DNA from: Shinisaurus crocodilurus
Taxonomy: Eukaryota; Chordata; Lepidosauria; Squamata; Shinisauridae
Assembly: GCA_021292165.1 (NCBI GenBank)
Contig: CM037877.1
Coordinates: 159,545,871 to 159,609,870, forward strand
Direction: 5' to 3'
Length of the DNA: 64,000 nucleotides
Shown here: in pieces, positions 55,392 through 64,000 of the stretch
How positions within the stretch are numbered: position 1 is the first letter of the stretch
Layout of the letters: each line of letters begins with the position of its first letter
Notes under the pieces: generated by a model
Databases searched by the model: none
What the model saw: the letters and a program-made list of their open reading frames with translations, nothing else
What the model was told of the DNA's origin: nothing
Made by a program: the position numbers and the translations under genes

Positions 55392-56223
55392 TGTAGCGGA
55401 TGGGACCCCTCCTCCAAACCACACACCCTTAAAGCATACTTCGCTCTCACTCTCAAGTGCCACCTTGTATTGGTCACTTCAGACTTTAAGCTGTCTTCTT
55501 AAGCTGCGTTAGCCGATTATATGTCTTAGGTCTTATATGTAGCTGTTCACCCACGTTTGTTTGTCTTTATTAAGAGCAGTTTGTTTTATTTGATTACTTG
55601 AAGTAGGGTGCTCCTCCGTTAATTCTCTTCTTACTTTCCTGTCCACCACTCAGACTCTGGACACTTAGAACTTTGAATAAAAAGGTTGATTTATTGTTCT
55701 AACAAAGTCTCTAAACTGATATTCAACTCAGGCACAGATAACTTGGATTTTCAACAGTTAACTTGTTCTTTGCTTAGATTCAGGTTAAAGGCAGGCAGAT
55801 GTTATACAGTGCTCTTTGTATCAATTTGGCTTGGTTACTTGAAAGTTACAGTATCAGACCAGGGAACTTAACTGTCCCTCACACTAGTCCAGAGCTTCAC
55901 CTTCTTCCTCAGACAGAAGGTCCCTCACTCCCTAAGCGGAAATGCCTGTGTATTGTTCTACACTAACACCTTCACGTTTGCTTTCTCACAACTTAGTACT
56001 AGATTTCCTGTCTGAACTCTTCTCTTCAGTACCACCTTTCCCTACCTACTCTATTAACCTCCCACTCCCTCTCTCACTCCAACCCATTACTCTCCCCAAC
56101 TGACAACTGACTCCCCCTAACTGCCAACTCCCTGGGGTTCTATGCTCTCTGCTTCAACCAATCAGAGCCTCTGGAATGTTCAGGTTGCCCCCTCCCTGGG
56201 CTTCTGCCTGTCACTCCGCCACA
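55392..56223 (-). mobile_element. Solo LTR, family A copy 2
   Basis: The 832-bp block begins TGTAGCGGATGGGACC and ends CTGTCACTCCGCCACA. It is the reverse complement of 30783-31619 along its whole length with scattered differences. A perfect 5-bp duplication AATGG flanks it (55387-55391, 56224-56228). There is no internal region. Confidence 0.9.
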
Positions 56224-56228
56224 AATGG

Positions 56229-56727
56229 CTTCATAGAAGAAGGTATCTTCTGAGGAGGGATTTGAAGGGACAGACAGAAATGGCATCATGGAGGTGTCCT
56301 GGGAGGGGGTTCTAGGCTTAAGGGTGCAGGAATGGTTAATGGGGAGTCTTTTAACAGTGTGAAGGACTGCCCCAGTGTTATGTCCACACACCCAGCTCCA
56401 CCCTTCTGACCTCTTGTGTGTCAAGGGAAGTTCTCAAGGAGGAACCAGCTCCACTCACACAACTGGGAGTTATGCAGATTGGAGCTCCCAATTGCAAGGC
56501 AGACTCTATGAATATATTTTCATGGAGGAAAAGCGGTATTGTAGTTTCCAGTATATGAATGTGAACACACACACTCTATCTATCTATCTATCTATCTATG
56601 GAGTGGGGTGGGGGAGTCATCATCTGATCAAAATTTTAGTTGATAATTGTATGACACTGAATTAAATTAAATCTCCATGTGGTTAAATACAGTATCTGAA
56701 CGGTATTTCAGTCCATACTGTGAAATC
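56229..56727. other. Low-copy sequence with (CTAT)n
   Basis: A (CTAT)n run lies at about 56575-56599. No gene was recognised. Confidence 0.45.
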
Positions 56728-56862
56728 AAATCATCATCAGAGGCCCAGCTCTGAGTACTGCTGCTATTCTGGGGTGGGCCTTTTCAGTGATAGCCTCCCA
56801 ACTGTGGAATTCCCTCTCCAGAGAGGTCCGCCTAGCACCTACTTGGTTCTGTTCCAGGCCAG
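56728..56862 (+). mobile_element. L2-type LINE fragment
   Basis: GGGCCTTTTCAGTGATAGCC, CTGTGGAATTCCCTCTCCAG and AGAGGTCCGCCTAGCACC resemble L2-type 3' coding sequence. Short and truncated. Confidence 0.55.
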
Positions 56863-57066
56863 ATTCCTGCCTGAACATCAGGAAAAACTTCCTGACTGTT
56901 AGAGCAATACGACAATGGAACCAATTACCTAGGGAGGTCGAAGGCATCCAAGACAGCAGCTAGACAGCCATCTGTCAGGGATGCTTTAACTTGGATTCCT
57001 GCACTGAGCAGGGGGTTGGACTCGATGGCCTTATAGGCCCCTTCCAACTCTACTATTCTATGATTC
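56863..57066 (+). mobile_element. CR1 LINE 3' end
   Basis: It translates in part as FLPEHQEKLPDC with CTGACTGTTAGAGCAATACG nearby, and ends GGGGGTTGGACTCGATGGCC, TTATAGGCCCCTTCCAACTC and TACTATTCTATGATTC. This is the same terminus as the larger CR1 at 16826-20730. Confidence 0.85.
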
Positions 57067-57639
57067 CACCCCTGCATTGTCTCAACCTGAGGCTGTTAAA
57101 ACAGACCAGGCTATTTTAAGAGAAAAGGCCTTAGTCAGTGTGGAGGCAGGGCTAACCAGCCTAAAGGAAAATAACCTGCCATGTAAGGGTCAGTCACAAT
57201 CGGCTGCTTGTTGGAGTAATGTACAGACAAGCTTGTCTGGTGTTCAGCCCCACTTGGAAGCCCTGCCTTCCTGGGAAACCTGATATGTACAAAACTCTGC
57301 AAAGACCCAAATCCATAATGGGACCCTGTAACCCAGGCTTCACCAGCACCCCATAGTGATCAGCCCCTGCCACAACAGAGACAAAACAGTTGGTTATTGT
57401 GGAGAGAAAGCCTGACAGGACACACACTTCACCACCACCCCGTCACCTGCATAATCTCTGCCCAAGGCAGGGGAGCTCAGTCCCAGGCATGCATTTGCAT
57501 CTAGTCTTCACCAAGCACGCTCAGTAAGTTGCCAAAGTCTGGGAAACATATTTGCATCGGCCTCAATGGTCTTCCCCCAAGCAGTCTCAAAGAGCTGCCA
57601 AGTACCCTCAATCACCCTACAAGCACCTGTGAGTAGACA
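57067..57639. other. Low-copy sequence
   Basis: Nothing recognised. GTTAT at 57397-57401 followed by TGTGGAG is a possible but unproven left edge for the LTR-like region to the right. Confidence 0.35.
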
Positions 57640-58031
57640 TGTGCCATCGAGCCTCACGCAGGCAAAACGGGCCAAAATTGGCCCCACTCACGCCCGCGCG
57701 ACGCCTTACCTTAACTCTGGGGCGGCTCGCCTCTCCGCGGCGACCTGCCCGCGCGACCCGCTCTGGTCCCGTCGCGTCACTTCCGGCACCGGAAATGACG
57801 CGATGAGACCCTGCGCAGGCGCGCTGGACCCCCGTGCCGCATACTGCACCTGCACAGGGTCCCGTCGCGTCCTTTCCGGTGCTGGAAGTGACGTGATGGG
57901 ACCGGAGAGGGTGGGTCGATCGGTGTGGAGCACTGCTCCGTGCCACGCAGAAGATCGAGTCGGGGGGGCACCCCCAGCGGAGAGTTGAGCCGGGGGCAAG
58001 GTGCCCCCCCAGGTTCGATTACATGACTACC
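57640..58031. repeat. GC-rich block with palindromes shared with 5958-7261
   Basis: Two palindromes at 57765-57810 and 57858-57903 are built on GGTCCCGTCGCGTCACTTCC and complement, the same module as at 6385-6432 and its two repeats. The left part contains GGGCCAAAATTGGCCCC and CTCACGCCC, a motif also inside the MITE at 11425-11686. Frames here are compositional. Confidence 0.65.
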
Positions 58032-58652
58032 TGTGAGGAACCATGATCAAAGTGGCGCCGAAGAACTTCAGCACCCCTCCTGCTGGGTCGGACCGGTTCG
58101 TCCTGCCAACAAAGGGAGGGGTCAGGGGATGAGAGGGGGGCAAGCGTGAGTGTAAAACAGCAGCCCAGGCTCCGTTGAAGTTGTTGGGAACAAGGTGAGA
58201 GGCAGCATGGAGCGGGTCATCGGCTCAGGCCAACCCGGGAACTCAACCCCCAAGCAGACCGCCTGGGTACTTTGTCGTAAGTCCGTCTGAGTTACTAGTG
58301 CTAGACTAGGGTAGATTCTTCAATGTTAGATGAGAATAGCGTAGGTTCTTTTTTGTTTGATTGTCTGTCTGTGCATTGCAAGCTCCATCTCCTTTATTGT
58401 GTATTGTATTCCTGGGCTTAATTTATTATTTACTATAACTTCCCTTATCTCCTGACCTGATTCGCTCCATTAATCTCTGTAAATAAAGTCAGTTTCACTT
58501 TTGACTGAGCGTAGTTTCGTTCTGACTCTGGTGCTTGATCCAGTGCGCTCGACCTAATTTGACCCAAGGAGCGCGAACGGTAGCTCTGAGCTGTCAGATT
58601 TAACCACTTTGCTCCCGAACTCGCGGGAAAGGACTGGCGGCGGTCCTTCACA
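58032..58652 (+). mobile_element. LTR-like block
   Basis: It starts TGTGAGGAACC and ends GGTCCTTCACA, giving TGTGA/TCACA termini, with AATAAAG at about 58483 placed as in an LTR. No matching 5-bp flanks were found (CTACC at the left, GTTAT at the right), so the left boundary may be wrong or one side rearranged. No internal genes. Confidence 0.5.
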
Positions 58653-58740
58653 GTTATGTTATGTTTTTACTGTACTTTAATGCATTTTATTGTTTTAATC
58701 AATCTTAATTATGCCTGTAAGCTGCCTTGAGTGCCCTTTC
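58653..58740 (+). repeat. LINE or SINE 3' tail carrying the copia insertion
   Basis: TTTAATGCATTTTATTG, then GTAAGCTGCCTTGAGTGCCC is a typical L2-like tail. The copia LTR begins directly after it. Confidence 0.55.
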
Positions 58741-59405
58741 TGATGGAGCGTGAGTGACAGCAGAGCCCCGTGTGTGCGAGATGGGAGATTAAAAATCCTG
58801 TTCGTGTGTAGAGGCCCATAACTCCACACACAGAAATCCAGATCTTTCTCCCCCTCTCTCTACGCAGCGTGCAGCGTTTCGGATGCAATCAGCCAGCCAG
58901 CTTTCCAGCCTGTAATCCGACTCCAGCAGCCAGCTCCCCCGCTTGCAGATAGCAAGGAAAAAACTCTGTAACTCCACAGGTCTATTCTACCTGTTTATTT
59001 ACTTAGCAAAGTAATATTCTACAGAATATACATTTCCTAGTTACAGTCCATGTGCAGAGTACAATGTATAGCAAGCATTTATTCCAGTGGAGCAAGTTGA
59101 GCTTTACCCCACCTCAGCAAAGACATTACATTGTTGCATAAGTCCAGCAAGCAATAGTCAGAAGAAAAGAGTGAAGAGAGAGAACAGTCCTGATCCTCTC
59201 TAAAATGGCTTCAGACAGACAACAAGTTAATACGTCATCAGAACATACAAACCATGTGACCAGCTCATATTGTTCTCACACTTTAGTAACCCCTGCGAAA
59301 ACACGAGATTCTAGAGAGACATAATAAACCTGTTTACCCGCCATTCTGTCCCTTCCATGTGTAAACAATGTGCTCCAGCTTGTGAATGTGATACATATCG
59401 CAACA
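58741..59405 (-). repeat. Copia 3' LTR (665 bp)
   Basis: On the minus strand it starts TGTTGCGATATG and ends CCATCA. An AATAAA signal lies at 58999-58994 on that strand. The outer boundary at 58741 is chosen because similarity with the other LTR continues from TGACAGC back to TGATGG, and because this places the primer site next to the other LTR. Confidence 0.9.
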
Positions 59406-59412
59406 TCCCCCC
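59406..59412 (-). promoter_or_regulatory. Polypurine tract
   Basis: GGGGGGA lies directly before TGTTGCG of the 3' LTR and 27 bases after the pol stop. It is the expected plus-strand DNA primer. Confidence 0.85.
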
Positions 59413-59439
59413 ACATGCTGTAGTACATCTTGTTTACAT

Positions 59440-62400
59440 TTACTCAATGAGGCCTAGTGCCGTCATTAGTTTCCTGTGCCTTACTACAGGCAATGGTTTT
59501 GTGAAAAGATCTGCCACCATTTCCCCTGTTGCACAGTATTTGAGTGTTACCCACCCTTTTTGCACACAGTCCTTTACATGAGAGTAACGAACATCAATGT
59601 GTTTGGTTCTTGGCTTACATTTTTCATTGAGAGCCATGCTTATGCAAGCTTGGTTGTCCTCAAAAATTGTAACAGCCTTGTCTACTGGTATGTGCATATC
59701 AGCAAACAGTTGTTTGAACCATTCAATCTCATTGCATGCTTGAGATAAACTGATGAATTCAGATTCTGCACTAGATATAGCCACACAAGATTGTTTTCGT
59801 GTGTACCAGTCAATCAAACTGTTATCATACAAAATTACAGTCCCACTTGTGGACTTCCTATCTGTTGCAGACCCCCAATCAGCATCAGTGTACACACAAA
59901 AACCTCCCTCTGTGTGTGATGACAATTTCAGTTTGCAATTCATGGAACCTTTTAAATACCTTAACACACGTTTTACAGCTAGCCAATCATACGTAGAAGG
60001 ATTTTGCATTTTCCTGCTAAGTATGTTTACAGCATTGCTGATGTCTGGCCTACTCACATTTGCCAAATATAGCAGGCTTCCAATAACACTTTGATATTTT
60101 CCAATATCTTCAAATTCAGTGTTATCTGTGTGTTTCTGATATTCAAGAGTCATTGGAGTGGTAACTGGGTTACAATTCTCCAGTCCATGAACTTCCAGCA
60201 ATTTCTGAATTTTTCCACTTTGTTCAACCAAGAAAGAACCTTCCTCATCTTGGGATAATTGCATTCCAAGATAGTGTTTCACCAAACCTAGATCTTTCAG
60301 TTCAAAGTGTGCTTGCAATTCTTGTGCAATTTTGTCTTTCTGACTTACTGATTCTGTTACCAGCAATATATCATCAACAAAGACTAACAAATACACCCAG
60401 TGTCCCAGTTCTATGTGACACATGTACAGACAGTGGTCAGCCTTGCTTTGTTTGAATCCCAAACTAATCAAAACTCTGTCCAGTGTTTGGTTCCAGCACC
60501 TAGCTGCTTGCTTTAACCCATATATGGACTTGTGCAGACGACATACAAGACTGGGATTTTCTACAAAACCTTTTGGTTGCATCATGTAGATTTCCTCTTG
60601 TAATTCACCATATAGGAAAGCAGTTTTTACATCAAAATGAAATGCCATCATTTTTCTTTGTGCTGCCAATTTCAACAACAATCTGACAGTTGCATACCTT
60701 GTTGTTGGTGCAAACACGGAATCATAATCCATCCCATGTTTTTGTGCAAACCCTCTTGCAACGAGTCTCGCTCTGTACCTTTCCACCTGCCCCTGGTGAT
60801 TTGTTTTCACCTTGTACACCCATTTACAGGTAATGGCTTTGCGCCCTACAGGCAAAGATACCAGACTCCATGTTTTGTTAACATGCATTGCATTGATTTC
60901 ATCCTGCATGGCTTCAAACCAATAATTCTTCACTTCTGGTTCCATGCTCTGAATTTCCTCAAAACTTTGAGGTTCTAAAGCTATTTTGAGAGCTTTATGT
61001 ACAACAGTTTTCCCACTTTGGAATTCATCCTGATATCTAACAGGTGTTTTGCGTTCTCGGGTTGAACGCCTTAGAGATTGTTCACCTCCCTCCTGCTCCC
61101 CAGATATCTGCCCAGTGGCCTGTTCTGTGTCAGAAACTTCCTGCTGTGTTTCAGTCATTGCATGCATTGGCAATTCCACCAGCTGTTTCTGTTCATGTGT
61201 TTGCTCGTGAAAAATCATATCCCTGCTTAGAATTACCTTGTTGTGGTGTGGTGACCACAACCTGTACACTTTTGTTTGTGCATCATACCCCAGCAGAAAA
61301 CATTCAAAGTTTCTGGGAGACAGCTTTGTTCTGTTTTGTGCCTGTATATGAGCAAAACATTTGCACCCAAAAATTCGCACATGTGCTATCTTTGGCTTCC
61401 TCCCATGAAACATTTCATATGGAGTTTTCACAGTTGTGGTGTTGGGTAATCTATTCAGCAAGTAATTGGCATTTGACAGTGCATCCCCCCAGAAACGGTT
61501 TCCCACCTGTGAGTCAGCTAATTGAGCCCTCATCATTTCCTGGAGTGTTCTGTTCCTTCTTTCAGCAACGCCATTTTGAAATGGAGAGGGTGGGGCTGTA
61601 ATTTTGTGCCCAATGCCCTCACTTTCCAAGAATTTCTTGAATTTTGTACTCATGTACTCTCCCCCACCATCTGTGAGCAATTCACCTATTGGGTATTGTT
61701 TATATCTGTTACCAGCCCATTTAACAAATGATTCAAATCTCTCCTGAACCTGAGATTTGTGCTGCAGAAGATAAACAAAACCAAATCTAGAAAAGTCATC
61801 AATGAGTGTCATGTAGTACCTATTTCCCCCATAGCTGTTTTCAAATGGTCCAGCAACATCAGAGTGTACCAGCTCAAATATTCTTGTGCTAACTCTATCA
61901 CTGTGTTTCTGAATGTTTGTTCTGTGTGACTTTGCTGTACTGCATACTTCACATTCCACATAATTAGAACAAGGTTTCATTTTCATACCCTCACACAGAC
62001 CTGGCATCTTTTCTATGCTTCTGTAGTTGGCATGTGCGAACCTCTTATGGAAAATATGCACACAATTGTCATGAGGTTTACAATTTGCATACTTTGCCCT
62101 CTCATCATGTGTTACAAACGGATTTATAACATACAGAGAATTCTGCAAATCACCTTTTGCACAGACTATCCCTTCACGTGAAATTACACAGTTGCTGTCA
62201 GAAAAACATATTTCAAAACCATTATTAGCTAATTGTGAAATACTTATCAAATTTGTGTCCAATTCTTGAACAAGCAGTGCCCTCTGCTGACCCAAAGAAG
62301 CAAATGCAATTGTTCCTGTTGCTGAAACTTGGATCCGCTTTCCGTCAGCCAGTTCAACATGTTGATTTGTATATCCATCATCCAGAGATTGAAATATGTC

Positions 62401-63456
62401 TCTGGAGTTTGCCATGTGGTGAGAAGCCCCAGAGTCCAAAACCCATACATTGTTGTTGGAAACCCCCACCCTAGCAATCAAACTTTTGCCCATTTTAATT
62501 GCCTCCTCAGGTGCACTGGTAGCTTCCTGTTTGTGTTTTTTCTTTCTCTGTTTGCCCTTTGTACAGTCTTTTTTCAGATGCGATGTAGATCCGCAAGAAA
62601 AGCATTTTCTCACTTTTAAAGCTGCCGCTTGGGTAACTCCACCGAGCTTGCTGCTGCTATTCCCAGCTTGGCTGTACGCCACGTCAGCCGAGCTGTCTGC
62701 TGATTTACGTCCAGCATTGTTTCTCTTCCCTTGCCGTTTCTCCCACGCAGAGAGAAGTTTGCCTGACACATATTCCATTGTCAGATTCTGATCTGGTTGT
62801 CCCTCCATCAATGTTACAATTGTATCATATGAAGAATCCAGACTGGATAACAGAATAGAGACCTGATGTAGGGGATCGATTTGCATTCCCTGAGCTCTAA
62901 GCCTGTTAAACATGTCCCGGATTGTGCTCAGATGTTCCGGCATAGATCCACCTGGCTGTAAACTCAATTTGTACAGCTTACGTGCAAGTAGGATCCTACT
63001 TCCTGCCGTTTGCATCTGGTACATGTCCCTTAGGGTGTCCCAGATCTGTTTTGCAGTGTCTAGAAACTGAATAAATGGCACTTGAGAACTTTCAAGAGAT
63101 AAGCAAATTATTGCTTTTGCTCTGTCATCCCGCTCCCTCCATTCATTATATGCTTGATCTCCCACTGCAACTGCATCCTGTGTTACTACATTCCAGAGTC
63201 CCGCATGAGTTAAATAATGCTGCATCTGGAAATTCCATAATACATAGTTCAAGCCAGATAGTTTTTCTACTATCTGAGGATTTAGAGATGGTGCCGCTGC
63301 CGCCATGGTAACAGGGGGATTTATTTCCTCCTTCCCTTCAGAAACTTCGGCGTCGCTTGCCTCTGAGTATTCGGCCTTGAACAGAGCCTGCAAGCGTTCC
63401 GCGAACACATCCCCCTCTTCCCCCTCCTTACCGGACAAAGGCCCTGGAGATTCTTC
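59440..63456 (-). CDS. Copia Gag-Pol polyprotein
   Basis: One frame encodes capsid, protease, integrase, reverse transcriptase and RNase H of a Ty1/copia element. Numbered from the codon at 63438, it shows a UBN2-like Gag (about 55-235), a zinc knuckle C279-x2-C282-x4-H287-x4-C292, protease DSGA at 335-338, an integrase HHCC finger (H464, H469, C496, C499) and a DDE triad D527, D590, E626 (35 residues between the last two). Next come reverse transcriptase HFDVKTAFLYG (D936) and FVDD (D1022-D1023), then RNase H with YTDADW (D1185), AESE (E1225) and EDNQA (D1261). The length of about 1330 residues is normal for the family. The codon at 63438 is TTG, not ATG; the frame is closed upstream by TAA at 63459-63457, and its first ATG is at 63306. 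An upstream ATG at 63487 lies in another frame, suggesting a one-base shift near the Gag start. Confidence 0.95.
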   Translation of the reverse strand, partial: EESPGPLSGKEGEEGDVFAERLQALFKAEYSEASDAEVSEGKEEINPPVTMAAAAPSLNPQIVEKLSGLNYVLWNFQMQHYLTHAGLWNVVTQDAVAVGDQAYNEWRERDDRAKAIICLSLESSQVPFIQFLDTAKQIWDTLRDMYQMQTAGSRILLARKLYKLSLQPGGSMPEHLSTIRDMFNRLRAQGMQIDPLHQVSILLSSLDSSYDTIVTLMEGQPDQNLTMEYVSGKLLSAWEKRQGKRNNAGRKSADSSADVAYSQAGNSSSKLGGVTQAAALKVRKCFSCGSTSHLKKDCTKGKQRKKKHKQEATSAPEEAIKMGKSLIARVGVSNNNVWVLDSGASHHMANSRDIFQSLDDGYTNQHVELADGKRIQVSATGTIAFASLGQQRALLVQELDTNLISISQLANNGFEICFSDSNCVISREGIVCAKGDLQNSLYVINPFVTHDERAKYANCKPHDNCVHIFHKRFAHANYRSIEKMPGLCEGMKMKPCSNYVECEVCSTAKSHRTNIQKHSDRVSTRIFELVHSDVAGPFENSYGGNRYYMTLIDDFSRFGFVYLLQHKSQVQERFESFVKWAGNRYKQYPIGELLTDGGGEYMSTKFKKFLESEGIGHKITAPPSPFQNGVAERRNRTLQEMMRAQLADSQVGNRFWGDALSNANYLLNRLPNTTTVKTPYEMFHGRKPKIAHVRIFGCKCFAHIQAQNRTKLSPRNFECFLLGYDAQTKVYRLWSPHHNKVILSRDMIFHEQTHEQKQLVELPMHAMTETQQEVSDTEQATGQISGEQEGGEQSLRRSTRERKTPVRYQDEFQSGKTVVHKALKIALEPQSFEEIQSMEPEVKNYWFEAMQDEINAMHVNKTWSLVSLPVGRKAITCKWVYKVKTNHQGQVERYRARLVARGFAQKHGMDYDSVFAPTTRYATVRLLLKLAAQRKMMAFHFDVKTAFLYGELQEEIYMMQPKGFVENPSLVCRLHKSIYGLKQAARCWNQTLDRVLISLGFKQSKADHCLYMCHIELGHWVYLLVFVDDILLVTESVSQKDKIAQELQAHFELKDLGLVKHYLGMQLSQDEEGSFLVEQSGKIQKLLEVHGLENCNPVTTPMTLEYQKHTDNTEFEDIGKYQSVIGSLLYLANVSRPDISNAVNILSRKMQNPSTYDWLAVKRVLRYLKGSMNCKLKLSSHTEGGFCVYTDADWGSATDRKSTSGTVILYDNSLIDWYTRKQSCVAISSAESEFISLSQACNEIEWFKQLFADMHIPVDKAVTIFEDNQACISMALNEKCKPRTKHIDVRYSHVKDCVQKGWVTLKYCATGEMVADLFTKPLPVVRHRKLMTALGLIE

Positions 63457-63487
63457 TTACTGCTTCGATGTCCTCCTTCTCTGCCAT
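63428..63487 (-). pseudogene. Upstream Gag start in a shifted frame
   Basis: An ATG at 63487-63485 opens a frame of 19 codons rich in acidic and basic residues (MAEKEDIEAV...) that stops at 63430-63428. It overlaps the open start of the main Gag frame, which is shifted by one base. A one-base indel in the AAGAAGAAT stretch near 63450-63458 would explain the break. The intended start is an inference; initiation at 63306 is the alternative. Confidence 0.5.
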
Positions 63488-63618
63488 AAATCACTGCAAT
63501 CCCGGAGTTGAAGCTGTTGGAAGCTGCTGTTGACCTTCAGCCTGGTACCGAACTGGTTTCGTTCGGTTCTGGTTCTGGTCCACTGGTCCAATCAGACACC
63601 GAATTCTGGTTCCGAATT

Positions 63619-63632
63619 CTGGGCCCATAACC
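63619..63632 (-). promoter_or_regulatory. Primer-binding site matching initiator tRNA-Met anticodon arm
   Basis: The plus strand reads CTGGGCCCATAACC, identical to 14 bases of the anticodon arm of eukaryotic initiator tRNA-Met (CAT anticodon). It is one base away from the 5' LTR. Drosophila copia is known to prime from an internal half-fragment of this tRNA, so the same mode is expected here. Confidence 0.85.
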
Positions 63633-63633
63633 T

Positions 63634-64000
63634 TGATGGCGCATGATTGACAGCAGAGCCCCGTGTGTGCGAGATGGGAGATTAAAAATCCTGTTCGTGT
63701 GTAGAGGCCCATAACTCCACACACAGAAATCCAGATCTTTCTCCCCCTCTCTCTGCGCAGTGTGCAGCGTTTCGGATGCAATCAGCCAGCCAGCTTTCCA
63801 GCCTGTAATCCGACTCCAGCAGCCAGCTCCCCCGCTTGCAGATAGCAAGGAAAAAACTCTGTAACTCCACAGGTCTATTCTACCTGTTTATTTACTTAGC
63901 AAAGTAATATTCTACAGAATATACATTTCCTAGTTACAGTCCATGTGCAGAGTACAATGCATAGCAAGCATTTATTCCAGTGGAGCAAGTTGAGCTTTAC
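63634..64000 (-). repeat. Copia 5' LTR, truncated by the window
   Basis: The sequence from 63634 to the window end aligns without gaps to 58741-59107 with six differences. About 298 further bases of the LTR are expected beyond the window, ending GCAACA on the plus strand. Confidence 0.9.

Larger units (their letters stand above)
58741..64000 (-). mobile_element. Ty1/copia LTR retrotransposon, nearly complete
   Basis: The element reads from right to left: 5' LTR (63634 to beyond 64000), primer-binding site (63619-63632), gag-pol frame (63456-59440), polypurine tract (59412-59406) and 3' LTR (59405-58741). The integrase-before-reverse-transcriptase order is diagnostic of Ty1/copia. The two LTRs differ at six of 367 comparable positions and the pol frame is open, so the insertion is recent. 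The outer 5' end and its target duplication lie outside the window. Confidence 0.95.

Noticed and set aside
61044..61601. Open frame of 185 codons on the plus strand within the copia element
   Set aside because: It is the antisense shadow of the integrase and linker part of the copia polyprotein, which has clear motifs on the other strand.

Overview
This window looks like gene-poor, repeat-dense DNA from a vertebrate nuclear genome, most likely a squamate reptile. The organism call is an inference. It rests on the mix of elements: CR1 and L2 LINEs, tRNA-headed SINEs (one type with a MIR/L2-like tail), many palindromic hAT-type MITEs with 8-bp target duplications, solo LTRs, and a nearly intact Ty1/copia retrotransposon. 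No host exon could be recognised with confidence. The only long, coherent protein-coding frame is the copia polyprotein on the minus strand at 59440-63456.

Layout. 0-5.9 kb: low-copy sequence with a few MITEs and one weak exon candidate. 5.96-7.26 kb: a GC-rich composite hAT element with three internal repeat units. 7.3-13.5 kb: SINEs, two Tc1/mariner-type MITEs, a 5S-rRNA-derived SINE and CR1 tails. 13.57-14.96 kb: a hAT-type element with promoter-like cargo. 16.5-21.2 kb: a hAT element split by a CR1 LINE, which is itself split by another hAT element. 21.2-27.4 kb: MITEs, SINEs and an L2 tail. 27.9-29.5 kb: an L2 LINE holding a SINE that holds a solo LTR. 29.7-32.5 kb: a hAT element, a solo LTR, and a SINE holding a MITE. 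33.7-35.3 kb: a decayed antisense L2 holding a 5S/CR1 chimeric SINE. 35.7-48.3 kb: mostly low-copy sequence with small repeats. 48.6-50.2 kb: an L2 copy lacking its RT core. 51.8-54.8 kb: AT-rich low-copy sequence with a dense cluster of homeodomain-like sites. 55.4-56.2 kb: a second solo LTR of the 30.8 kb family. 56.7-58.7 kb: LINE tails, a palindrome-rich GC island and an LTR-like block. 58.74-64.0 kb: the copia element, whose 5' LTR runs off the right edge.

The elements fit together as a stratified history. Perfect target-site duplications and nesting give the relative order of many insertions. The copia element is the youngest well-resolved large insertion: six differences over 367 aligned LTR bases, an open pol frame, and a primer-binding site that reads as the anticodon arm of initiator tRNA-Met, as in Drosophila copia. 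No new defence or metabolic system is visible. The most unusual items are the copia element with its half-tRNA primer site and shifted gag start, a SINE that joins a 5S rRNA head to a CR1 tail, and a palindromic GC-rich module shared by two separate loci. All family calls come from reading the sequence; no database search was possible.
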